This document shows positions 18,483 through 28,046 of a stretch of DNA of 64,000 nt, piece after piece. The DNA is taken from NCBI RefSeq assembly GCF_001304615.2, contig NZ_CP032683.1, positions 1,550,001-1,614,000 on the forward strand, given 5' to 3'. The notes under the pieces were generated by a model. It was given only the letters and a program-made list of their open reading frames with translations. It did not search any database and was not told the DNA's origin. A program made the position numbers and the translations under genes. How positions within the stretch are numbered: position 1 is the first letter of the stretch; each line of letters opens with the position of its first letter. The stretch comes from Methanosarcina flavescens. GTDB taxonomy: Archaea; Halobacteriota; Methanosarcinia; Methanosarcinales; Methanosarcinaceae.

Positions 18483-18545
18483 CAGCAGAGTTCCGCTTCG
18501 TGAACACGATCCGAATCCCGTCTCAAGAGGATGGTGCCTTTTTCA

Positions 18546-18782
18546 CAAGCCTTCTTCAAACAGGCTTGAGCGCAAATTTTTTGAGAAAGATATTTGATCA
18601 CAAGCCTTTTCGAAAAAGGCTTGACCGAAAACAGCGAACTTTTGGATTTGATAACCTTATCCTCTAACCCTGTCCGGCGTGATAAACGCAAACTTTTTAA
18701 GAAAAAGTATGATCAAAAACCGGTATGGAGACGTGATAAACCGGAGCAACGATTTCAGTCAAACCTTTTCGTAAAAGGGTTG
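18546..18782. repeat. Cluster of related palindromic and direct repeats
   Basis: Three palindromes share the core CAA(G/A)CC...GG(C/G)TTG: 18546-18568, a perfect one at 18601-18623 (CAAGCCTTTT, loop CGA, AAAAGGCTTG) and 18760-18782. Two direct copies of a roughly 35-base unit, GCAAA-T-rich-GAGAAAG/AGAAAAAG-TGATCA, lie at 18571-18606 and 18687-18721. GTGATAAAC occurs twice (18679, 18733). The region looks like a decayed array of a small dispersed repeat, not a gene. Confidence 0.6.
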
Positions 18783-18908
18783 CGGTGCAGCGCTTGTGCT
18801 CAAGAGGGCTAATTTAGGGAATAGAAATTTACTTATTCCTGTCTAAATAACGAAAATTAAAGAAGATTTTATTGAAAAGCCAGAATATAAAATAAAGGAA
18901 GGGCTTTT

Positions 18909-19200
18909 TTATCTAGAGTTCCCTCTATAATTTTCTTTATTCAGCATCCTTAGAGCTTTAACTGTAACCCATCTGACTTCAAAGTCTAGATCGTTTAGAT
19001 TTTAACAAGAGGGGGTGCTGCCTTTTGATCACCAATTTTTCCAGGAGTTTCTACGGCATACCACCTGACCTAGGGGTTGTTGTCTTTTAGAATTTCGAGA
19101 AGCGCATCAACTGCTTTTCGGCTACCTATATTCCCAAAGGCACAAACTGCAGTAACCCGGAGTTCGGAGTATCTTTCCACGCTATTATTTAAACAGTCAT
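18909..19200 (-). pseudogene. HEAT-repeat (PBS lyase-like) protein remnant
   Basis: Read leftward, the DNA gives typical HEAT-repeat text interrupted by stops. VERYSELRVTAVCAFGNIGSRKAVDALLEILKDN occurs in two conserved helices, then an in-frame TAG near 19070. It continues with VRWYAVETPGKIGDQKAAPPLVKI, a TAA and a frameshift, and resumes as DLDFEVRWVTVKALRML to a TAA at 18909. Two-helix units with VR-x-x-A and IGD-x-KA are the mark of this family. No start codon is recognisable. It lies just downstream of the SAM hydrolase family gene. This is a clear remnant of a formerly longer gene. Confidence 0.72.
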
Positions 19201-19218
19201 CGTCTCAAATTATCATAT

Positions 19219-20007
19219 TTACACAGTCTTTATTACCACCTGCTCTCCGCTCTTCAGCCCGAACTGGCGCGCAGCACTTCCCTTGTTTACCGCAATCTCC
19301 AGGAAACCATGACTGCCTATAAGGGCAAGGGGCTCTTCCTGCCCGACAAGACCGTAGGTCTGAACAAAGGATACCTTTCTGCCGTTTACTTCCATCTGTG
19401 AGCCGAAAGTAGAGAATCTTAAGATGATATTTTCCGGAATATTGGTGATTACATTCCCGAAATTGTCTGTAAAAATAACCTCCCCGACAAGAAAGGATCC
19501 GTCAATTCCGAAATTTTCGAAATTAAGGTTCACAAAGTCCGATATTTCGGGCCCGACAGCATCGATAGATGTACCTTTTGAGAGGTGGGCTCCTACAGGC
19601 GCAAAAATATCCCTTCCGTGAAAAGTTGCAGAAATTCCGGATTCAAGCATGAGTTCGGGATTTGTAATTTCGTGTACTTCCATCTTCCCAAGGCGGCACG
19701 CTGCAGGTATAAGGAGCCCGTTGTCAGGGCCGACAAAAAACTGTTCTTTTCCTTCATCACCTGCTTTAATGGCGAGAGCGCGGCGGGAAGTGCCGACACC
19801 TGGATCGACGACGCCAATATGCACAGTCCCATGAGGGAAATATTGAACAAGTGAATAAAGAGCAAAAGCTCCTTCCCGTATTCCAGCCTGCCGGATGGAA
19901 TGGGTTATATCGATTATCTGCACCTCCGGGTTAATTCCCAGAATAATGGCTTTCATAGCTGCGGGATAAAGGTCCCCAAAGTCAGTAGTCAGGGAAATTA
20001 AGGGCAT
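19219..20007 (-). CDS. S-adenosylmethionine hydroxide adenosyltransferase (DUF62 family)
   Basis: DUF62 enzymes hydrolyse SAM to adenosine and methionine and are relatives of fluorinase and chlorinase. The family start ISLTTDFGD, then VDPGVGTSRRALAIKA, FVGPDNGLL, FHGRDIFAPVGAHLSKG and ITNIPEN are all present in order. I start at the ATG at 20007 (MPLISLTTDFGD), which matches the family; the frame is open 50 residues further upstream, but that part is AT-rich and resembles no domain. The resulting 262 residues are the usual length. It is divergent from a lipoprotein gene. Confidence 0.88.
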   Translation of the reverse strand: MPLISLTTDFGDLYPAAMKAIILGINPEVQIIDITHSIRQAGIREGAFALYSLVQYFPHGTVHIGVVDPGVGTSRRALAIKAGDEGKEQFFVGPDNGLLIPAACRLGKMEVHEITNPELMLESGISATFHGRDIFAPVGAHLSKGTSIDAVGPEISDFVNLNFENFGIDGSFLVGEVIFTDNFGNVITNIPENIILRFSTFGSQMEVNGRKVSFVQTYGLVGQEEPLALIGSHGFLEIAVNKGSAARQFGLKSGEQVVIKTV

Positions 20008-20119
20008 AAAAATCACTTGGTTTTTTTCTATTTTATCATATGCAGAAGAAGAAAATATATTAAGATGTGAGAGTGTACAGGCTAACATCAGGATATAAAA
20101 AATTGAAGAAGAATAGAAC

Positions 20120-21292
20120 ATGAAGCATACAAAAATATTATTTATACTGATTTTCATAAGCCTTGCTCTTTTTGCATCAGGCTGCGAAGAGAAACTCAGT
20201 ACAGAAGAAATTGCAACAAAAATGCAGGAGAAAGAAGCCAGCCTTGAGGACTACTCTTGTACAATACACACGACAGTATATCTCAACGGGGAAAATGATC
20301 TGGAAGAGGAAATCCAGATGGTGTATAAAAAACCTAACCTTATGAGGACTTCTGGTGTAGAGGATGGAAAAAAAGTCGAATCTGTATCGGACGGAGAGTT
20401 CGTATGGAGCTATGACGTTGAAACAAATACTGTCACTAAAATAAAATTGCCTGAGGAACCACTCATAACGGAAAAAGATTTTGTCAGTATCATAGGCAAT
20501 TTACTGAATGAAAGCGAGGTTTCCATGCTCGGAGTTGAAGAGGTGGATGGAAGAAGTGCATATGTTCTTGAAACCAGACCAAAAGCTGAGGAGAGTGTAT
20601 TGTCAGAGCTAGCTTCCCGGACAAAAGTATGGGTTGACAGAGAGACATGGATGGTACTTAAGTTCAGTATGTATGACAATGAGGGAAACCTGTCAGTAGA
20701 CGTGGAAATACGCGACCTGAAAGTAAATGTTGGGATTCCGGATTCGGAGTTTAAATTTGAGATTCCTGATGGGACAGAAGTAGTAACTATGGATCTGGAT
20801 GAACAATTCAAAATTCCTGAAAACCTGAACCTTGAAGAAGCAAGACAGCAAGCTAGTTTTGAGATTCTTACTCCGGAATATATTCCGGATGGCTACGTGT
20901 TTAATGCAGCAACAGTACAAAAATTCAATAATACAGCCCTTATAAGTGAGAGTTCAGAAACTGTAACTCTTAGCTACCAGAAAGGAACCGAAAGCATAGA
21001 GATAATGGAAACTGTTTACGAAAACGAGCCAGAAAAAGATACTTCCATGCTGGAAGGCGAAAAGATCAGCATCAACGGAAGAGAAGCATATCTAAATGAA
21101 TTCGGAGATCTGAAAATATTGCACTGGAAACTTGGAGAAGTCGAAATAGATCTTATAGGGTATCTTGAGAAAGCCGAAATGCTGAAAATTGCTGAATCTA
21201 TACGTGAACCCTCTACCGAATCATTACAGGAAAACGTTACTGAATCGTCACAGGATTCCTTTAATGAATCTGAATCCTCAAAACTCCACTGA
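20120..21292 (+). CDS. Secreted lipoprotein, LolA-like plus DUF4367-like domain
   Basis: The 390-residue protein begins with a lipoprotein signal: KHTK, a hydrophobic stretch (about residues 5-20) and the lipobox LFASGC with the acceptor Cys at residue 22. It should therefore sit on the outer face of the cytoplasmic membrane. The first part (about 30-225, with YKKPNLMRTSGVEDGKKV and VWVDRETWMVLKF) resembles the LolA/LppX beta fold found in archaeal lipoprotein-sorting-like proteins. The second (about 245-370, with TPEYIPDGYVF) resembles DUF4367. The C-terminus is a Ser/Glu-rich tail. The function is unknown, and since archaea lack an outer membrane a LolA-like shuttle role is unlikely. Confidence 0.75.
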   Translation: MKHTKILFILIFISLALFASGCEEKLSTEEIATKMQEKEASLEDYSCTIHTTVYLNGENDLEEEIQMVYKKPNLMRTSGVEDGKKVESVSDGEFVWSYDVETNTVTKIKLPEEPLITEKDFVSIIGNLLNESEVSMLGVEEVDGRSAYVLETRPKAEESVLSELASRTKVWVDRETWMVLKFSMYDNEGNLSVDVEIRDLKVNVGIPDSEFKFEIPDGTEVVTMDLDEQFKIPENLNLEEARQQASFEILTPEYIPDGYVFNAATVQKFNNTALISESSETVTLSYQKGTESIEIMETVYENEPEKDTSMLEGEKISINGREAYLNEFGDLKILHWKLGEVEIDLIGYLEKAEMLKIAESIREPSTESLQENVTESSQDSFNESESSKLH

Positions 21293-21403
21293 CGGCAGTA
21301 TAAGCAACTATGTTGAGGTTCAACCGGCTCTGCCTCTCTGAGAAAGAAAATAATTAAAAATTACAGATCTTGTATAGAAGAAGAGAAATATAAGTTTCCT
21401 GTT

Positions 21404-22147
21404 TCAGCGAGACCTGAAAGCGCAGGGTCCGGTTGCACATTTTCCACAGGCAAGCTGATTGAATTCGGGGAAAACTCTTGCGTTTTCCTGAAGCAGTTTG
21501 AAACATTTTTCTTTATCAAGCCCTCTTTCAGTAAGAGCCCCAGCTGGACATCTATCCACACAGACGAGGCACTTCTCTCCTTTTTTATAACGGCAGAATT
21601 CTTCAGCAGGACGGGGAGTAGGAAGTATTTCTGCTGAAATCAGTATTGTTCCGAAGCGGCCTGCACACCCGGCTTTTGTGATCAGCATGTGATGAAACCC
21701 GAAAGTACCAAGCCCGGCTGCAAAAGCTGCACTTTTGTGGGACCAGGCAAAGTCAAAACCTCTATTTTTGTAATCAAAAGTAACCTCAGGCACGACTGCT
21801 TTTACGTCTTCCTTTGCCAGTTCAGCCTTCAACTTTTTATTGATTTCTTCTATCAGGTAGTCGGTTTCGCTTCTAGCCTGAATCCATTCTTTTACCGGGT
21901 CAGGGGATTTCCAATTGCGTTTCACAAGGTCCTTTTCAAAAGGCAAAAAGAAGGTGACAACCGTTCTTGCCTCAAGGAAAATTTCTTTTGGGTGCAGGTG
22001 ATGAGGGCCAATAATTTTCTTCATCTCATCAAAAATAGGGTCATCGGTTGAAGCATATCCGACAATAGGTTCACGGTATCGAGTCTCAGTACCCGGATTT
22101 GCGGCGGCTGCTTTGATAATACTCTCTATCCTATTTTTAAGTCGCAT
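21404..22147 (-). CDS. Epoxyqueuosine-reductase-like 4Fe-4S protein
   Basis: This 247-residue protein resembles the cobalamin/Fe-S part of QueG-like proteins. EARTVVTFFLPF and SHKSAAFAAGLGTFGFHHMLITKAGCAGRFGTILIS correspond to the conserved central block. A C-terminal ferredoxin-like site follows: CLVCVDRCPAGALTERGLDKEKC and then CGKCATGPC. It is shorter than bacterial QueG (about 350 residues) and lacks its C-terminal HEAT-like part, so a role in queuosine or archaeosine synthesis is not implied. It is likely an electron-transfer or reductase protein. It is a single gene. Confidence 0.72.
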   Translation of the reverse strand: MRLKNRIESIIKAAAANPGTETRYREPIVGYASTDDPIFDEMKKIIGPHHLHPKEIFLEARTVVTFFLPFEKDLVKRNWKSPDPVKEWIQARSETDYLIEEINKKLKAELAKEDVKAVVPEVTFDYKNRGFDFAWSHKSAAFAAGLGTFGFHHMLITKAGCAGRFGTILISAEILPTPRPAEEFCRYKKGEKCLVCVDRCPAGALTERGLDKEKCFKLLQENARVFPEFNQLACGKCATGPCAFRSR

Positions 22148-22332
22148 ATTAGTTTCTCCGGAAATCCATTTTCATAGATTATTGTAATTACTTATGGGAT
22201 ATTCGGTTGCAGGTCGCCTTACTTAAAATTACTTATAAGTTGGAGAAATTAGCAATAACAGATGAGAAATATAACCGGTAAGGAAAATGACATTGATACG
22301 TCAGACCAGATCAAATTGTTTCTCACTGCAGT

Positions 22333-22800
22333 TTATCTTTTCTCAAGCTTTAATAAATATTCTTTAATATCCAGACCAGATGCATAACCCGTGAGTTTTC
22401 CGTTTGATCCTATAACTCTGTGACAGGGAATAATTATCGCTATTGGATTCCGGTTGTTTGCAAGCCCCACAGCCCTGTAAGCTCTGGGATTTCCGATAGA
22501 TGCTGCTATCTCTTTATAAGTACGGGTTTCACCATAGGGGATTTCGCACAAAGCTTTCCAGACAGACTTCTGGAAATCAGTTCCCTCAGGAGCCAGTTTA
22601 AGGGTGAAAGATTTTAATTTCCCGGAAAAATAAGCCTCAAGTTGCCTGGCAGCTTCTTTGAAAAAATCTTTGTTTTGTATCCAGTCCTCAGGAATATCCG
22701 CTTTCTTCTTGCCTTTCAGAAAAATAAGACGTTTTAACCCATTTTCGTTTCCTGCCAGAAGAATGGGACCTATTGGTGATTCGATTATATCGTAGTACAC
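22333..22800 (-). CDS. ogt: Methylated-DNA-protein cysteine methyltransferase (Ogt/MGMT)
   Basis: The protein repairs O6-alkylguanine by transferring the alkyl group to its own cysteine. The active site IIPCHRVIGSNGKLTGYASGLDIKEYLL is intact, and FQKSVWKALCEIPYGETRTYKEIA is the DNA-binding helix-turn-helix. I start at the GTG at 22800, giving 156 residues (MYYDIIESPIGPILLAG), because AGGTGA lies seven bases upstream and the length then fits the family. An ATG at 22944 in the same frame would add 48 residues without similarity. Confidence 0.88.
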   Translation of the reverse strand: MYYDIIESPIGPILLAGNENGLKRLIFLKGKKKADIPEDWIQNKDFFKEAARQLEAYFSGKLKSFTLKLAPEGTDFQKSVWKALCEIPYGETRTYKEIAASIGNPRAYRAVGLANNRNPIAIIIPCHRVIGSNGKLTGYASGLDIKEYLLKLEKR

Positions 22801-23029
22801 TTTTTTGTCACCTGTAGCGCAAATATCAATACTTGTATCGTTCTGGTAGAAATGTTTATTCAATAGATGTTTATTCGATAACCGGGTAAAGGAAGCTAAA
22901 GTAAACCAGATCCGAAAAATAAAAAAATTGAAGGTTAGGAGCACTTAAACTCACAAGCCCTCTCAAGTTTTTTACCTAAACTCTTTACCTGAGGCATCAA
23001 ACTCATTCTTTTTTATATTCACTTTTAGA

Positions 23030-25087
23030 TTAACTTTTCCAGAGAGATCCCGAATAAATGTTCAGGGTATCTACTGCAGACTCAAATTCAGGAGCCTTCG
23101 CTTCTTTCTCCAGTTCATTCAGTTCCTGAATCCTCAACTCCACGACATCCATTGCATCTTCAAAAAGCTGCCTGTTGATTTCGATTCCGAAATACTTTTT
23201 GAGTTTTTCCTCTGGCGGCATTGTTGAACCTGCCGATAGATATGCAATGTAGTTTTTGTTAAAAGTCTCAGGATCCTCCTTGTACTGTTTGAAAAGGGAG
23301 AGAGTTATTGCCTTTGAGACCGCGTAGTTGAAGGTATAGTAGTTGTTTGTCAGATAAATATGATTAATATAGGTCCATTCGGCTGAATCTACACCTGAAT
23401 CTTCAATGTAATATTCGACTGACTCACTCCCATACTCATTAGATAAGTTTGTCCAGATCTCGTTGAGATCTTCGCCGCTGACTGTTCCGTTTTCAGCACA
23501 TAGCTGGTGTGCTCTATATTCGAATTCCGCAATCATAGGTTGACGAGTAAAGTAGTTCTGGTACTCCGATATATGCTGGGAGAGAACATTAACTGCGGTC
23601 TTTTTATCAAAGTTTTGGATAGCGTGATCAACAAAAAGTTCTTCATTGAAAGTAGAAGGGATTTCCATCTCATAAATCTGGCCTGAACAGTAGAAGTAAT
23701 CGACAGAGTTCCCAATAAGGTAAAAGTTAATACCATGTCCCAGTTCATGAGTTATGGTTTTCTGATCTCTAATAGTGCCATTGTAGTTGAGGAAAACAAG
23801 GGCAGGAGACTTCAAAGAACATAATCCAATAGTATAACCTCCAGGCTGTTTTCCATGCTCAGGATCAGGATATACATCTACAAAATTACCAGTCACCATT
23901 CTTAAAAAGATTTCATTGAAACGAGGATCCATTTTAGAATAGGATTTCTGGATTTCCTGCAAGGCTTCGGTATATGTATAGTTATTCCCAGGCTGATCTG
24001 TCAACTGAAGCATGAGGTCATATGGTCTGAGGGTCTCAATCCCGAGCTTACTTCTCCTGAACTCGTTATATTCCTCGAATACCCCTTTTCTCTCTTTAAA
24101 AACAGTGTTCATGTCATCAATCTGAGTGCGGTTAAGATAGGAACTGTACAATGTGTAGTCATAAAAATCTGTATAGTTCAATTCCCGGGCAATAAGATCG
24201 TCAAGCTGAGCTTTTCTGGAATAGATAGATGCCATGGAATCGGATTCATTTCGCATGTGGTAGTATCTCTTCTCATAACATCTTTTCCTGTTTTCTCGGC
24301 TAAGGTCTGTTGAAAGTAGAGTATTATAGGACTGAGAATTGACAGAAAAATTCTCCCCGTTTTCAAGTGTTATATTTCCTGCCATTGTAACGTTGTTTGT
24401 TACCTTCGACATCGCCTCAGTTTCCAATTTCATGCGCTGGTTTTCTAGCTCTGCAATGTATACAGCCTGAGACTCGTTCATTGCCCTGTGATCTGCGAAT
24501 CTCCTGTATTTAGCTTCAAGATAAGGTCTGTACTCCTCAAGTTCAGGCTCTTCGGAAAAGAGTTTGTTCCATTCCTCGTCATTGAGTGAAGTCAGCTTCA
24601 CAACTGTAAATGAGTTGGCTTTCCCATACTCGGTAACCAGATTCTGGGAATCCGTTAGAAGAGAAACAAAGAATGGGTCACTCACATTTTTACTAAATTG
24701 AGTATATGCATAAATGTAAAGAACCTCAAGAGATTTTGAGAACTCCTTTTCAGCATTCAGGAAGTCAAGTAAAACCGACCCAGACAAATTTTCAAATTGT
24801 GGACGGAAAGTTTCGTTTATTTCCTCAGGCTTCTTTCTTAAGATCTCAAGTTCTTCTAGGGCATCTCCCCTGCTACTGAAAAGATAGGAATCATTCCACT
24901 CTGTAGTAACCTCATCGGGATTAAGTTTTTCAAATGTGTATTCTTCGTTTATAATCTCAGATGGGTTACCTAGCTCCGCAGCAGCCCCGCATTCTGAAAA
25001 AATCGAAAAGAATAGAAATATCCCAATAGTGATGAGTCCTTTAACTGTTCCGAGAGCCATGAGCCCTTTAACTGATTTTAGTCTCAT
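23030..25087 (-). CDS. Exported M3-family zinc oligopeptidase (PepF-like)
   Basis: The 685-residue enzyme carries the M3 metallopeptidase motif HELGHGINF, about 450 residues in, with the third ligand Glu in the downstream QIYEMEIPSTFNEELFVDHA block. NYTYTEALQEI and GGYTIG fit oligoendopeptidase F. Unlike the cytosolic bacterial enzyme, it starts with a positively charged and hydrophobic segment (GLITIGIFLFFSIFSECGAAAE), probably a signal peptide or membrane anchor. It also has many N-x-S/T sequons, so I infer an extracellular peptidase. The start at 25087 has AGGGG about ten bases upstream; the frame opens 11 codons earlier. Confidence 0.85.
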   Translation of the reverse strand: MRLKSVKGLMALGTVKGLITIGIFLFFSIFSECGAAAELGNPSEIINEEYTFEKLNPDEVTTEWNDSYLFSSRGDALEELEILRKKPEEINETFRPQFENLSGSVLLDFLNAEKEFSKSLEVLYIYAYTQFSKNVSDPFFVSLLTDSQNLVTEYGKANSFTVVKLTSLNDEEWNKLFSEEPELEEYRPYLEAKYRRFADHRAMNESQAVYIAELENQRMKLETEAMSKVTNNVTMAGNITLENGENFSVNSQSYNTLLSTDLSRENRKRCYEKRYYHMRNESDSMASIYSRKAQLDDLIARELNYTDFYDYTLYSSYLNRTQIDDMNTVFKERKGVFEEYNEFRRSKLGIETLRPYDLMLQLTDQPGNNYTYTEALQEIQKSYSKMDPRFNEIFLRMVTGNFVDVYPDPEHGKQPGGYTIGLCSLKSPALVFLNYNGTIRDQKTITHELGHGINFYLIGNSVDYFYCSGQIYEMEIPSTFNEELFVDHAIQNFDKKTAVNVLSQHISEYQNYFTRQPMIAEFEYRAHQLCAENGTVSGEDLNEIWTNLSNEYGSESVEYYIEDSGVDSAEWTYINHIYLTNNYYTFNYAVSKAITLSLFKQYKEDPETFNKNYIAYLSAGSTMPPEEKLKKYFGIEINRQLFEDAMDVVELRIQELNELEKEAKAPEFESAVDTLNIYSGSLWKS

Positions 25088-25363
25088 AAACCACAACCCC
25101 TGACAGAATATCAAAACCATTATCCAGGTTTTGTAAGAAAAGTTCCAGGTATTTTAATAAATCAGCAACAATAGGTTTGGATATTTTAGAATAATGATGT
25201 AAAAAGCTATCGGTTTTAAACTGTTCTATGGGCAAAAAGGCGAAACTGCAAAATTACATAGAAGTCAGAAAAGAAAGAAAACGAAACTTGCCGAAAAAGG
25301 AGAAGCTATGTGCTTGAGAATTAATTAGAAAATAAGATAGTCTCAAGAAATAGAATGATCCTA

Positions 25364-25392
25364 AAAAATAGATAAGTAAAGCCCGAAGGCTT
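25364..25392 (-). terminator. Hairpin terminator after the thiC-family gene
   Basis: On the minus strand AAGCC, loop TTCG and GGCTT form a stem with a UUCG tetraloop (25379-25392). A T-rich tail follows, reading as TTTTTT at about 25365-25370. It lies 26 bases after the stop. Confidence 0.55.
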
Positions 25393-25417
25393 CACTCTGA
25401 AATTTACCAGTAACTGC

Positions 25418-26704
25418 TTATTTTGCGAGGTTATAGTTCTGGTTGACGATCTTGAGGGCACAGAAGTTGCCGCACATAGTACAGGCATCTGAGTCTTCGG
25501 GAGCCCTGCTGTCCCTGACTGCTCTTGCATGTTCAGGGTCGATTGCAAGGGAGTACATCTTTTCCCAGTCAAGTTCCCTTCTGGCTCTGCCCATATCAAG
25601 ATCCCATTGCCTTGCCCTGTCAGGATACTTTATCATATCACCGACGTGGGCTGCAATTCTTGATGTCTTAACACCTGTAATCACGTCTTCAACGTTCGGA
25701 AGTGCAAGGTGCTCTGCTGGAGTCACGTAGCAGAGGAAGTCACAGCCATAAGCTGCGGAAACGGATGCTCCGATTGCAGTTACAATATGGTCGTAGCCTG
25801 GAGCAATATCTGTAACGAGAGGACCGAGCATGTAGAAAGGCTTGTGACCGCTCATTTCCTTCATGAGCTTTACATTAGTTGCAATCTGGTCAAGTGGGAC
25901 GTGGCCAGGACCTTCGACAATGACCTGCACACCCTGTTTGTGTGCCCTGTCAGCCATTTCGGAGTTGATGATGAGTTCCTGGATCTGGGCGCGGTCGGTT
26001 GCATCGTGGACTGCCCCTGCACGCATTCCGTTGCCTGTAGAAAGGACGACTTCGTGTTCCTTGAGGATTTCAACGAGGTAGTCGAAGTTTTCATAAAGCG
26101 GGTTTTCCTTTTCGTTGTGCAGCATCCAGGAGCTCATGAAAGCGCCACCGCGGGAGCAAAGTCCGCCGTACCTGCCGTGGGCTTTAAGCCTGTCAAGGGT
26201 GATGTTGTTAATCCCTGTATGGATTGCCATGAAGTTGGTTCCGAGTTTTGCCTGGGCTTCGGTTGCATTGAAAAGCTCGTCTTCAGTCATATGTACAATT
26301 GAGCCGTACTTTCTTGCAGCTTCAATGAAAGCCTGGTAGAGAGGCACTGAGCCAACGGAAAGGGAAACGCTGTCAATAACTTTTTTCCTGATTCCAAGGA
26401 AGTCACCCCCTGTACCGAGCTCCATCAGAGTATCTGCACCTGCGGCTTCGGCAGCCTGGGCTTTCTTAACTTCCATTTCCTCATCAACAATGTCCGAGGA
26501 TACGCCTATGGATGCATTGACCTTGGTTCTGAGCCCTTCTCCTATACCGCAGATCTTTACCTGCCTGTAAGGTGAAGTTGGAATAACAATTCTTCCGGCT
26601 GCAACACCACGGCGGATGAATTCAGGGTCAAGCCCTTCATCCTTTGCAACAATCTTCATTTCCTCAGTAATAATCCCTTTCCTTGCATCTTCTACAATTG
26701 TCAT
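25418..26704 (-). CDS. thiC: Phosphomethylpyrimidine synthase ThiC family (BzaF possible)
   Basis: ThiC is a radical SAM enzyme that rearranges aminoimidazole ribotide to the thiamin pyrimidine. The 428-residue protein matches the short, archaeal form. It has [50 protein letters not shown] and [12 protein letters not shown]. The cluster-binding end is CTMCGNFC. The spacing is C-x2-C-x3-C, where the long bacterial enzymes have C-x2-C-x4-C. The related enzyme BzaF makes 5-hydroxybenzimidazole, the lower cobamide ligand found in Methanosarcina, from the same substrate. I cannot separate the two functions by reading. It is a single gene with its own terminator. Confidence 0.85.
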   Translation of the reverse strand: MTIVEDARKGIITEEMKIVAKDEGLDPEFIRRGVAAGRIVIPTSPYRQVKICGIGEGLRTKVNASIGVSSDIVDEEMEVKKAQAAEAAGADTLMELGTGGDFLGIRKKVIDSVSLSVGSVPLYQAFIEAARKYGSIVHMTEDELFNATEAQAKLGTNFMAIHTGINNITLDRLKAHGRYGGLCSRGGAFMSSWMLHNEKENPLYENFDYLVEILKEHEVVLSTGNGMRAGAVHDATDRAQIQELIINSEMADRAHKQGVQVIVEGPGHVPLDQIATNVKLMKEMSGHKPFYMLGPLVTDIAPGYDHIVTAIGASVSAAYGCDFLCYVTPAEHLALPNVEDVITGVKTSRIAAHVGDMIKYPDRARQWDLDMGRARRELDWEKMYSLAIDPEHARAVRDSRAPEDSDACTMCGNFCALKIVNQNYNLAK

Positions 26705-27146
26705 ATTATTAACCTCAAGCTTTCTATAATCTGTAAAATTTGGTTGTAGGATTAAGCTGTAATTAAGGCAAAGTTGAGTTAGAAAATAAAAGGCGTGTAA
26801 TTATATATAACACTTTTTAAAAAATTAACTTTAATCTTAATCAAGTTTACTTTACTTAGGTGCCTATAGGTGTTGAAAAATATAAGAAATAAAATTAAAA
26901 TAAATGTTTTATAAATAAAAGCTAAACTTTCTTTGAGCAAAAGGCAAGTAAAATTGTTTTGATCGGAAAATTGAAAAAGGTAAAATTAGGTTTATAATAA
27001 GATCAAGTAGAAAATCGGTATTTTAAGCCAATTCGTGAATGAATATAAGCTAATGTGTAAAAAAAGATATATGGTTAGTTATTATTAGCCCGCTTGTACC
27101 AACCCAAAGACGTATATTTTGTCTCTTCCTCTGTCTTAAAAGGACT
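26705..27146. other. AT-rich intergenic region
   Basis: Upstream of the thiC-family gene and downstream of the sequon-rich membrane protein gene. I looked for a TPP riboswitch core and did not see one. No gene is supported. Confidence 0.3.
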
Positions 27147-28046
27147 TCATGCAACTTCTGGGTGGCGTGAAGTCTTGTTTACAGCATGAGAATCTTTATT
27201 CTCATAATAATCTCTAGCATATTGACTACTTAATACATCAAGACTGTCATTTCCCCATGGTACTTCCTGTCCCATAATAGCCCTTACTTTTACATAGCCT
27301 GTGTCATTAACTTTTGCTGCTAGTAGATTATTGTACCTACCTCTGTATTTTTTAGGCCACTCATATGGATCATTATTTGCAGTCAAATAGACAAAGAAAG
27401 ATACATTTTCTCCTTCCTTTAGATTATCGCTTAAGTAGATGTAGGTATCATATGTCGGATTTGAGGTATACTTAGTGTATTCTCCATAAGGGACAGAAGA
27501 AATATTAGACACATTTTCAATAGGGAATAGCATTGGGCTTCCATTATTTATGGGATCAAAAATGTCAAAATAATCTGCAACAAACCAGGCACCACCATGA
27601 ATATCTTTGAGCCTGGTCTCATTTGTTCTGAATCCATACATATAACCCTTATCAGTTTCTGCAATGAAAGTTACCCAGTTTCCTATTAACTCTTTGTTGT
27701 CAAGTTCCTCACTCATATTTCTAAAATAGGGACCTATATAATTTCGTTCAGGCTTGCGCATGACTTTACGCAGAAACTTCTGGAAAGAATCAGGTTTCTG
27801 CGTAAAGGGAGTAAAAAATTTGCCTTCCTTAGATGCAGGGATAGGAACCATTATCACAGTCGTTCCATTCACTTCCTTTCCGGAAAGTCCTGTAACTTTG
27901 ATATCATACTCAAAATAGTATCTTTGAACTGGCTCCCTATTAAGGTACGTACCCGTATTTATGGCATAAACAACATAGAAAAATAGTATGCCTATAACAA
28001 AAAGAGTAAAAAAGATAGGAATGAGCAGTAGATTTTTTCTTCTCAC
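27147..28046 (-). CDS. Membrane-anchored, probably glycosylated extracellular protein of unknown function
   Basis: I do not recognise a family. The 299-residue protein has a basic start (MRRKN), then one hydrophobic helix at about residues 5-28. The rest is a hydrophilic domain with many aromatic residues and no cysteines. At least nine N-x-S/T sequons (NGT, NMS, NET, NVS, NIS, NDT, NDS, NKT) suggest an outward-facing, N-glycosylated domain. The AglJ glycosylation gene lies 526 bases upstream on the same strand. The gap between them is AT-rich and the gene probably has its own promoter. Confidence 0.65.
   Translation of the reverse strand: MRRKNLLLIPIFFTLFVIGILFFYVVYAINTGTYLNREPVQRYYFEYDIKVTGLSGKEVNGTTVIMVPIPASKEGKFFTPFTQKPDSFQKFLRKVMRKPERNYIGPYFRNMSEELDNKELIGNWVTFIAETDKGYMYGFRTNETRLKDIHGGAWFVADYFDIFDPINNGSPMLFPIENVSNISSVPYGEYTKYTSNPTYDTYIYLSDNLKEGENVSFFVYLTANNDPYEWPKKYRGRYNNLLAAKVNDTGYVKVRAIMGQEVPWGNDSLDVLSSQYARDYYENKDSHAVNKTSRHPEVA

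Noticed and set aside
18546..18782. CRISPR-like array
   Set aside because: Repeat units differ in length and sequence, spacing is irregular, and there are no equal-length unique spacers or cas genes.
18473..18812. Short open frames after the radical SAM gene
   Set aside because: They run through palindromic repeats and have no protein-like content.
20008..20157. Extended N-terminus of the SAM hydroxide adenosyltransferase with a signal-like hydrophobic stretch
   Set aside because: The family begins at the MPLISLTTDFGD start. The upstream hydrophobic text comes from AT-rich promoter DNA between divergent genes.
25709..26302. 197-codon plus-strand frame opposite the thiC-family gene
   Set aside because: Complementary to a highly conserved gene and without recognisable domains, so treated as a shadow.
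26705..27146. TPP riboswitch upstream of the thiC-family gene
   Set aside because: I looked for the conserved CUGAGA and related core pieces and did not find them near the start.
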